Positions 57,729-64,000 of a stretch of 64,000 nt of DNA are shown here, in pieces. The notes below the pieces were generated by a model. The model saw nothing but the letters and a program-made list of their open reading frames with translations. It was not told where the DNA came from and did not search any database. The stretch spans positions 44,690 through 108,689 of the forward strand of contig CANMKK010000018.1 of NCBI GenBank assembly GCA_947498455.1. Reading direction: 5' to 3'. The stretch's first letter is position 1; every line of letters starts with the position of its first letter. The DNA comes from an uncultured Aquimarina sp. GTDB lineage: Bacteria > Bacteroidota > Bacteroidia > Flavobacteriales > Flavobacteriaceae. A program made the position numbers and the translations under genes.

Positions 57729-58631
57729 ATGCTCAAAATAGCATATCACCCTATATATAAGCATCCATTACCAGAAGGGCATCGTTTTCCGATGCTCAAA
57801 TACGAGTTACTACCTAAGCAATTACTGCACGAAGGAACTTGTGTAGATGATAACTTTTTTATCCCAGAAATTCCCAAAACCGACCCCATTCTAGCCGTTC
57901 ATACAGAGCAATATTATAAAGAACTAATCGAACTAACACTTGATAAAAAAGCAGTTCGCAAAATAGGCTTCCCATTATCACAAGAATTAGTCGATAGAGA
58001 AGTAATTATTGCCGATGGTACTATCAAAGCTTCAGAATATGCATTACGCTATGGAATTGCTATGAATATTGCCGGAGGAACACACCATGCCTATACAGAT
58101 CGTGGAGAAGCTTTTTGCTTATTAAACGATCAAGCCATCGGAGCACGGCACCTTATTCAGAAAAAACTTGCTAAAAAAATACTTATCATAGATCTGGATG
58201 TACATCAAGGAAATGGTACAGCAGAAATCTTCAGGAACGATCATTCCGTATTTACGTTTTCTATGCATGGAGCAGGCAATTACCCATTTAGAAAAGAACA
58301 ATCCGATCTGGATATCCCATTATCTAATGACACCACAGATGATACATATTTAGGTATCCTAAAAGATACACTACCAACACTCATACAATCAGAAAAACCA
58401 GATTTTATCTATTACCTAAGCGGCGTTGATATTTTAGGAAGTGATAAACTAGGCAAACTAAACTGCTCTATTGAAGGTTGTAAAGAAAGAGATCGCCTCG
58501 TTTTACAAACCTGCAAAAATCTTAACATACCAATTATGTGTTCAATGGGAGGAGGCTATTCTCCGGATATTAAAATTATTATTGAAGCACATGCCAACAC
58601 ATTTAGATTAGCTCAGGATATCTTTTTTTAA
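57729..58631 (+). CDS. Histone-deacetylase-superfamily hydrolase
   Basis: A 300-residue arginase/deacetylase-fold enzyme. The substrate-site GGTHHAYTDRGEAFCLLND, the zinc-binding DLDVHQGNGT and the third ligand in LSGVDILGSDKLG are all visible. Bacterial members (AcuC, acetylpolyamine amidohydrolases) remove acyl groups from proteins or small amines. The substrate here is unknown. The start follows the preceding stop by 6 bases, so it may be in one operon with the secreted paralogues, though a functional link is unlikely. Confidence 0.88.
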   Translation: MLKIAYHPIYKHPLPEGHRFPMLKYELLPKQLLHEGTCVDDNFFIPEIPKTDPILAVHTEQYYKELIELTLDKKAVRKIGFPLSQELVDREVIIADGTIKASEYALRYGIAMNIAGGTHHAYTDRGEAFCLLNDQAIGARHLIQKKLAKKILIIDLDVHQGNGTAEIFRNDHSVFTFSMHGAGNYPFRKEQSDLDIPLSNDTTDDTYLGILKDTLPTLIQSEKPDFIYYLSGVDILGSDKLGKLNCSIEGCKERDRLVLQTCKNLNIPIMCSMGGGYSPDIKIIIEAHANTFRLAQDIFF

Positions 58632-58685
58632 ACGACTACAAATGGATATTTATCGTATCTTGCTATTTCACAAAACTGTATACTC

Positions 58686-59198
58686 ATGAATTTAGCAAAA
58701 TACATTGTAGTAATATGTTGCTGCATAGCACTACACAGTTTCGGGCAAACAGAAACATCAAACACCCTTAAATATAATGAAACTATTGTTCCAGAAAAAG
58801 CTTCTCTCGCAGATATATCGTGGATAAGTGGTTATTGGAGAGGCGAAGCCTTTGGAGGTATCACAGAAGAAATATGGAGTGACCCACTGGGTAACTCTAT
58901 GATGTTTTCATTTAAGCTAGTAGTAGACAATAAAATAAAATTTTACGAAACTGGAGGAATCACAGAAAAAGATGGTACCTTATTATTGCAATTAAAGCAC
59001 TTCCATAGTGATTTTAAAGGTTGGGAAGAAAAAGATGAAACTGTAGATTTTAAACTGGTAAAACTCGAAAAAGACAAGGCCTATTTTGATGAATTCACTT
59101 TCGAAAAGATCAGTGATACAGAAATAAATGTGTATGTCATTATTGATACCGGTGATGGTAAGCATAAAGAAGTCCTATTTAACTACAAAAAACAATAA
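58686..59198 (+). CDS. DUF6265-type exported protein
   Basis: A 170-residue protein with a signal peptide (cleaved near SFGQ). The mature part starts SLADISWISGYWRGEAFGGI followed by EEIWSDPLGNSMMFSF, the DUF6265 pattern. The fold should be a small lipocalin-like beta barrel. It is followed 3 bases later by a zinc-ribbon gene, so it is in a compact operon. Function unknown. Confidence 0.8.
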   Translation: MNLAKYIVVICCCIALHSFGQTETSNTLKYNETIVPEKASLADISWISGYWRGEAFGGITEEIWSDPLGNSMMFSFKLVVDNKIKFYETGGITEKDGTLLLQLKHFHSDFKGWEEKDETVDFKLVKLEKDKAYFDEFTFEKISDTEINVYVIIDTGDGKHKEVLFNYKKQ

Positions 59199-59201
59199 TT
59201 C

Positions 59202-59552
59202 ATGCAAAAAGAGTGTCCCGAATGCGGCGAAAAGATCATTGGCCGAGCTGATAAAAAATTTTGTAGTGATTATTGCAGAAATGCTTTTAACAATAAGCTG
59301 AATAAGGATAGTAAAAATCTGGTTCGCAATATTAATAACCGCCTTCGAAAAAACTATAGAATTCTAGAAGAACTAAATCCCAACGAAAAAACGAAAACAA
59401 CAAAATCAAAATTAATAGCCAAAGGATTTGACTTTCAGTTTTTCACGAATATTTATACCACCAAAATAGGCACTATTTATTATTTTGTATATGATCAAGG
59501 ATATTTACCTTTGGAGAATGAATATTACGCTTTAGTCAAACGAAATAATTAA
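59202..59552 (+). CDS. Zinc-ribbon protein (DUF2116-like)
   Basis: A 116-residue cytoplasmic protein. Residues 1-30 contain a CPECG...FCSDYCRNAF treble-clef zinc ribbon with Cys5, Cys8, Cys21 and Cys25. It is followed by a basic helical segment (NLVRNINNRLRKNYRILEEL) and a small beta-rich tail. Possible nucleic-acid or protein binding. Common in Bacteroidota with no established role. It is tightly spaced (3 bases upstream, 17 downstream) between DUF6265 and the GIDE-domain protein. Confidence 0.75.
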   Translation: MQKECPECGEKIIGRADKKFCSDYCRNAFNNKLNKDSKNLVRNINNRLRKNYRILEELNPNEKTKTTKSKLIAKGFDFQFFTNIYTTKIGTIYYFVYDQGYLPLENEYYALVKRNN

Positions 59553-59569
59553 TATCTAATTTACTAATA

Positions 59570-60271
59570 TTGTCTCTACTAATAGAAGAAAAAACTATCC
59601 ACATCGTCATTTTTATAACCTTATTAGTAGGAATTATCGCAATAATAGTGTTCTATTTTAGCGATAAGAATAGGATTTTAAGAACTGTACGAAAAATTCA
59701 CTCGAAAAAAATTGGCTTGGTAAAAGAGAATGAATACATCAAAATTATTGGTAATGCACATGGTATTGATCCCTCATTAATTTCCCCAATCGGGAAAAGA
59801 CATTGTGTATACTATCAAATCAAGGTGGAACAAAAAAAAAGTAATGGAAACGGAAGCTCTTGGCATACAATAATCAAGGAAGAAAAAAGCATACCTTTTA
59901 TAATAGAATCTGATGGAGAAAAAGCAATTGTAGAACCACCTGTAGACTCCAAAGCCAAAATAATCTACCTTATTAAAGATGTAAAGTATCGATCCGGCAC
60001 TTGGAATGATGCTCCTACATATTTAGAAAATTATCTTAATGCTAAAGGGGAAAAAAGCACAGGTTTTTTAGGGCTTAATAAAACAATAAGATATCAAGAA
60101 GGTGTTATAGAGATTGGAGAAGAGATTGTTGTATTGGGCAAAGGTAATTGGAAAAAAACCGAACATAACTTTGATACATATTCTTCTGAAACTTTATGTA
60201 TTCATGGAGATCTAAAAAATAAACTTATGATTACAGACGACCCTAAAGCCTTACAACACAGAAAAAAATAA
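59570..60271 (+). CDS. Membrane-anchored GIDE-domain protein
   Basis: A 233-residue protein starting at TTG 59570. One membrane helix at about residues 10-30. The rest is a GIDE/MULAN-like domain (IIGNAHGIDPSLISPIGKRH followed by CVYYQIKVEQ, then SIPFIIESDGEKAIVEPPVDSKA), known in eukaryotes from the mitochondrial E3 ligase MUL1 N-terminal part. No RING finger is present. The domain is thought to bind membrane-side partners. The zinc-ribbon gene directly upstream is intriguing as a separate zinc module. The role is unknown. Confidence 0.7.
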   Translation: MSLLIEEKTIHIVIFITLLVGIIAIIVFYFSDKNRILRTVRKIHSKKIGLVKENEYIKIIGNAHGIDPSLISPIGKRHCVYYQIKVEQKKSNGNGSSWHTIIKEEKSIPFIIESDGEKAIVEPPVDSKAKIIYLIKDVKYRSGTWNDAPTYLENYLNAKGEKSTGFLGLNKTIRYQEGVIEIGEEIVVLGKGNWKKTEHNFDTYSSETLCIHGDLKNKLMITDDPKALQHRKK

Positions 60272-60378
60272 CAGCTAAGAGGTTTGATAAATATCTGGTT
60301 ATTGCATCAAAGAGGTAACAAGATAATTGTACCATCTTTGCAAAAATATTTCAGATTTCATTCATTAAAACTGAAGTA

Positions 60379-60399
60379 TCCCGAGACAGAGTCTCGGGA
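60379..60399. repeat. GC-rich perfect hairpin
   Basis: TCCCGAGAC-AGA-GTCTCGGGA, a 9-bp perfect stem, in the gap after the GIDE gene. No T run. It may be REP-like. Otherwise 60272-60570 holds nothing I can call. Confidence 0.5.
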
Positions 60400-60570
60400 A
60401 ATCCTATTGATTAGACCAAAAAAGTTCTTCAATTTTGGTAATAATCAAGACAAAGAATCGTTATAAACAAATACCATAATGTATTTACCTCCCGAAACAC
60501 GTTATTTAGGATATATATAGAAAGTAATATCTACTTACTTTATACTAACTTTATATTAAAAAACGAAAAA

Positions 60571-60663
60571 ATGATTTTAAAAATCTGGGAGAGATATAGA
60601 CTCCAAATAGTATTAATATTACTATATACACTTTTACTAAAAGGGGTTATAAGCCTTTTTTAA
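60571..60663 (+). CDS. Possible 30-residue single-helix membrane peptide
   Basis: ATG at 60571 follows an A-rich leader (AAAAAACGAAAAA), as in many Bacteroidota genes. The peptide is a basic N-terminus (MILKIWERYR) and a single hydrophobic helix (LQIVLILLYTLLLKGVISLF). The hydrophobic frame in AT-rich DNA can arise by chance, so confidence is low. A TAACTTTA box about 25 bases upstream weakly resembles a -7 element. Confidence 0.3.
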   Translation: MILKIWERYRLQIVLILLYTLLLKGVISLF

Positions 60664-60689
60664 AAGCTCATCACTTTTTAAAAACCGTT

Positions 60690-61160
60690 CTATACATCTC
60701 TCCAATGCTGACTATTCATTTTTAGAGCAGCCTTCATAACATCTTTCTGGCTGATCTGCCCTACTAATTTCCCTTCTTCAACAATAGGAAATCGTCTTCT
60801 TTTACTTTCTAAAAATTTATTTGCTGCATCAAAAATACTAATGTTACCATCAATAGTTTCTACATCCTTAACCATAAACTTTTCTACCTTAGCATCATCA
60901 ATCGGCATGTTATAATATCTACTCTCGTTGAGCTGCTTTATACAGTCTCCTTCAGAAATTATTCCTAATAATTCATTCCGTTCATTTACTACAGGACCCC
61001 CTGATATTTTATGCTTTACCAAAGTTTCTACTACCTCCATAACGGATTGATTAGGGGTAAAAGTTATCAAGTTTCTCGACATATAATCCGAGACCTTAAT
61101 TGGTGTATTATCCTGCTTCTTTACCTTAGAGCGAGCGCCCTGAAAACTTATTATGCCCAT
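60690..61160 (-). CDS. CBS-domain pair protein
   Basis: A 156-residue cytoplasmic protein. Two CBS domains (about 24-80 and 92-150) carry VSDYMSRNLITFTPNQSVME, GGPVVNERNELLGIISEGD and FPIVEEGKLVGQISQKDV. They should form a Bateman module that binds adenosyl ligands and reports energy state. The N-terminal SFQGARSKVKKQ is basic. A lone regulator with no fused effector; its partner is unknown. It is divergent from the M28 gene. Confidence 0.9.
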   Translation of the reverse strand: MGIISFQGARSKVKKQDNTPIKVSDYMSRNLITFTPNQSVMEVVETLVKHKISGGPVVNERNELLGIISEGDCIKQLNESRYYNMPIDDAKVEKFMVKDVETIDGNISIFDAANKFLESKRRRFPIVEEGKLVGQISQKDVMKAALKMNSQHWRDV

Positions 61161-61366
61161 AATATCTGTAATTTAGTGAATCTTAAATATAGTTATTTTC
61201 AATAACTTATCCATCATTGATCTATATTATTACAGGGATAATATCTTAATTCACTACCTTTATAGGTAAACCATTTAGATTTAGAAATATTAATTTTACC
61301 TCATTTTTGGATAATGCTACTGGTTTATTATGTAAATTTTATAAGATTTTAAAACTGGGGCAACCG

Positions 61367-63754
61367 ATGAAAAAATTCTCTTCCTTACTTTCTTTTATTC
61401 TTATCATATTATGTATTTGGTATACGTTTTATAGCAGTATACCACAGCAAATTTCTGATCTGGATACCTCTAAAAAAGAATTTTCTACTTTAAGGGCATT
61501 AGAGCACGTAAAAAATCTATCTGAAGAAGTTCATTATTTAGGCAGTGACGCACATAGTACTGCCCGAGATTATATTTATAATGAATTGAAGATTCTGGGG
61601 CTATCACCCGAAATTCAAGAAGGGTTTTCTGTTAGTAAAACAGGTACTTGCAGTCGTGTACAAAACATCGTTGCCAGAATTAAAGGCACAGAAAATGGAA
61701 AAGCTCTATTACTACTTTCTCACTATGATAGCTCTCCCCATTCCTCCTATGGAGCTAGTGACGCTGCTAGTGGCGTAGCAACAATTATAGAGAGTATAAG
61801 AGCGTATTTAGACACTAATAAAACACCAACTAATGATATTATAATCTGTATAACAGATGGCGAAGAATTAGGGCTCAACGGAGCAAATTACTTTGTGAAA
61901 AATCATCCTTGGACCAAGCAAGTAGGTTTAGTACTTAATTTTGAAGCCAGAGGAAGTGGTGGCACTTCTTTTATGCTTATCGAAACTAATAAGGGGAATG
62001 AAAAAATGATTCAACATTTTTCAAAGGCTGGAGTACAATATCCTGTTACCAATTCTCTCGCCTATAGCATATACAAAATGCTCCCTAATGATACAGATCT
62101 AACCGTTTTTAGAGAGCAAGCAGATATAGATGGCTTTAATTTTGCTTTTATCGATGATCATTTTGATTACCATACCGCAAATGATATTTGGCAAAACCTA
62201 GACCTAAACACACTGCAACATCAAGGCAGTTATCTAATGCCTTTACTCTCTTATTTTTCTGAGGTAAAACTTGATAATTTAAAATCAGATCAGGACTATA
62301 TTTATTTTAATGCTCCATTATCAAAGGTTCTCAAATATCCGTTTAGCTGGATACACCCACTACTTCTCATAAGTATCGCTATATTTATAGTTTTAATTTT
62401 TTACGGAAAAGCAAAATATCGAATTGATTTCCAAGAAGTTCTTAAAAGCCTTGGAGCACTACTGGCATCTTTAATTTTAGCAGGAGGCATTGCATTTGGA
62501 GGGTGGCAATTACTCAAAATACTCTACCCTCATTATTCTGAAATCCAACATGGATTCACATATAATGGATATAAATACATTACCGTTTTCGTATTGCTTT
62601 CGATTGGAATTTGTTTTAGAATATTTAGCAAAATCCATAAAAGCGAAAATCAAGCTAGCATTCTGGTTGCATCCATATTCTTATGGTTGATTATTTGTGC
62701 TGTTACTGCATTATTCTTATCAGGTGCAAGTTATTTTATCATTTTTATATACTTTGCACTTCTTACTTTATTTGTGCTTATTAGACAAAAAAAACCAAAT
62801 GCAGTATTGTTAGTTACACTATCATTCCCTGCTATTTATTGCTTGTCTCCATTTATAATTAATTTTCCCGTAGCTCTGGGTCTCAAAATTCTTTTTGTGC
62901 CTGCAATATTAACTGTTTTGTTATTTGCATTACTAACTCCTGTTTTTGGCTTCTATACTAGAAAAAAGACATTGGGTAATATATGTATACTTCTATCAGT
63001 TGTTTTTCTTATCTCCGCACATTTTTCATCTGATTTTAATGAAAAACACCAAAAACCAAATAGCCTCCTGTACATTCTTGATTCAGATCAAAACAAAGGA
63101 GTATGGGCTACCTATGATCAGGTTTTAGACTCTTGGACAAAAAACTATATCCAACCTAATAATAATATAGCCGAATCGTATACCAAAAACACCTTATCTA
63201 ATAAATATGGAAAGGAATTTATATATGTAAATAACGCTCCAATAAAAAATATACGAACTCCTAGGCTCGATATGAGCAGCGATACTGTTATTGGAAATTT
63301 CAGGTATCTAAATTTATGTATTTCCTCACAAAGAGAAATCAAAAGAATAGACTTGTATACAGATACTAAATTTAACTTTGATTCGCTATCCGTTAACCGA
63401 AAAAGGGCCACAGATTTCACTTATACAGATGGAAATGTATATAATGCATTTACTAAAAGATGGAGCACTAATCTTCTTACATATTATGCCACAAATAATG
63501 AACCTTTGGAATTACACATGAAATTCCATAAAGATTCATTACCTAAATTCACTATTTATGAGTCCTCTTATGATTTATTAGAAAATGAATTATTTTCGAT
63601 TCCCAAAAGATCTAAAAATATGATCCCAAAACCTTTTTTATTAAATGATGCTATCATCATAAAGAAACGTTTAGTAATAAAAAAATACATCGAAAAAACT
63701 ATCGATACTGTTAAAATAAATATCCTGAAAGAAACAGATCTAAAAGAAAATTAG
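61367..63754 (+). CDS. M28-family zinc peptidase with membrane-spanning C-terminal half
   Basis: A 795-residue protein from the ATG at 61367. One N-terminal membrane helix (5-24). The M28 domain (about 50-300) has all ligands: His119 and Asp121 in HYDSSPH, Asp132 in GASDAASG, Glu166-Glu167 in DGEELGL, Glu193 in FEARGSG and His269 in DYHTAND. From about 325 to 570 there are seven to nine membrane helices. A lumenal/periplasmic beta-rich tail follows. The architecture equals the ER peptidase ERMP1/Fxna and bacterial homologues. It cleaves peptides outside the cytoplasm; the substrate is unknown. Confidence 0.9.
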   Translation: MKKFSSLLSFILIILCIWYTFYSSIPQQISDLDTSKKEFSTLRALEHVKNLSEEVHYLGSDAHSTARDYIYNELKILGLSPEIQEGFSVSKTGTCSRVQNIVARIKGTENGKALLLLSHYDSSPHSSYGASDAASGVATIIESIRAYLDTNKTPTNDIIICITDGEELGLNGANYFVKNHPWTKQVGLVLNFEARGSGGTSFMLIETNKGNEKMIQHFSKAGVQYPVTNSLAYSIYKMLPNDTDLTVFREQADIDGFNFAFIDDHFDYHTANDIWQNLDLNTLQHQGSYLMPLLSYFSEVKLDNLKSDQDYIYFNAPLSKVLKYPFSWIHPLLLISIAIFIVLIFYGKAKYRIDFQEVLKSLGALLASLILAGGIAFGGWQLLKILYPHYSEIQHGFTYNGYKYITVFVLLSIGICFRIFSKIHKSENQASILVASIFLWLIICAVTALFLSGASYFIIFIYFALLTLFVLIRQKKPNAVLLVTLSFPAIYCLSPFIINFPVALGLKILFVPAILTVLLFALLTPVFGFYTRKKTLGNICILLSVVFLISAHFSSDFNEKHQKPNSLLYILDSDQNKGVWATYDQVLDSWTKNYIQPNNNIAESYTKNTLSNKYGKEFIYVNNAPIKNIRTPRLDMSSDTVIGNFRYLNLCISSQREIKRIDLYTDTKFNFDSLSVNRKRATDFTYTDGNVYNAFTKRWSTNLLTYYATNNEPLELHMKFHKDSLPKFTIYESSYDLLENELFSIPKRSKNMIPKPFLLNDAIIIKKRLVIKKYIEKTIDTVKINILKETDLKEN

Positions 63755-63858
63755 TTATTAAAATACTGTTATACGATTGATATTGTAGTAATCAAATAGA
63801 GGATCTGCAAGAAGCATAAATCAACCTAGGATATGTAAAGTAAACCTTGTCTAGGGTT

Positions 63859-63904
63859 CAAGCCAAAGGCTTCTGGGAGCTAGCTCCCAGAAGCCTTTGG
63901 CTTG
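63859..63904. repeat. Perfect 46-bp palindrome
   Basis: Two 23-base arms pair perfectly with no spacer, centred on AGCT|AGCT: the arm starts CAAGCCAAAGGCTTCTGGGA. It lies 105 bases after the M28 stop. No clear T run. Cruciform-forming DNA, a REP-like sequence or an unusually strong terminator are possible. The rest of 63755-64000 shows nothing else. Confidence 0.65.
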
Positions 63905-64000
63905 GTCACTAAATCGAGAGTCACCCGATCTCCAAATTTAATGTATAATTGTTGGATGATCAAACTCCAATTTTGCAAAGGGCTTGTCCATTTCTTTTCA

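Noticed and set aside
60284..60466. 60-codon frame starting after the GIDE gene
   Set aside because: No signal, no domain, and it runs through the palindromic GTCTCGGG hairpin. Probably intergenic.
61307..61366. Upstream TTG extension of the M28 peptidase
   Set aside because: The ATG at 61367 gives the expected N-terminal membrane helix; the extension adds an unusual polar stretch.

Overview
This window is low-GC chromosomal DNA of a member of the Bacteroidota, almost certainly a marine Flavobacteriaceae; an Aquimarina-like genus is a guess only. The evidence is the Bacteroidota promoter signature (TTTG, 20 bp spacer, TAnnTTTG, complete in front of mfd), A-rich leaders instead of Shine-Dalgarno sites, lipoprotein signal peptides, many type IX secretion (T9SS) C-terminal sorting domains, and families typical of the phylum (DUF3857/transglutaminase, DUF1800/DUF1501, TerB-like, AraC regulators with membrane-spanning N-termini). 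I see no rRNA, tRNA, CRISPR array, phage or intact transposase gene.

Layout. 0.2-3.4 kb: a tight four-gene operon of a coiled-coil protein, a protein like the N-terminal sensor domain of cyanobacterial OmpA-family proteins, a Ras/Rab-like small GTPase and a hybrid histidine kinase. This is the best candidate for a poorly described signalling system. 3.4-8.6 kb: housekeeping genes (TerB-like, PLP enzyme, mfd). 8.6-11.3 kb: sparse and decaying DNA with a small hypothetical gene, a frameshifted remnant, a lipoprotein and an RDD membrane protein. 11.4-15.3 kb: two overlapping DUF3857-type genes, the first with a transglutaminase triad. 15.7-17.3 kb: a large lipoprotein of unknown function.

18-32.9 kb: a run of independent-looking genes: AraC regulators with membrane segments, a serine hydrolase, an alpha/beta hydrolase, two beta-barrel-like proteins, two DinB-like proteins, DUF418, DUF2490 and DUF2809 proteins, and a GH20 hexosaminidase. 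Repeats fill the gaps. 33-44 kb: surface and secreted proteins: two tandem LRR-T9SS proteins with a homogenised 3' end, a phosphoesterase with a propeller-like tail, a chitin-binding-like T9SS protein, an FG-GAP/LRR T9SS protein and an NHL-repeat lipoprotein. GH20 and the chitin-binding-like protein suggest chitin or GlcNAc-glycan use.

44-54 kb: another AraC regulator, YraN, an M57-type metalloprotease, an LD-carboxypeptidase, the DUF1800-DUF1501 export pair and metG. 54.7-60.3 kb: two tandem paralogous secreted proteins of unknown function, a histone-deacetylase-fold enzyme, a DUF6265 protein, a zinc-ribbon protein and a GIDE-domain membrane protein. 60.5-63.8 kb: a possible 30-residue membrane peptide, a CBS-pair protein and an M28 peptidase with a membrane-spanning C-terminal half.

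The intergenic DNA is unusually informative. It holds at least three interspersed repeat families, one of them MITE-like with about 30-bp inverted ends, plus long perfect hairpins and a highly structured 114-bp element at 51.9 kb. Several repeat copies sit directly against stop codons.
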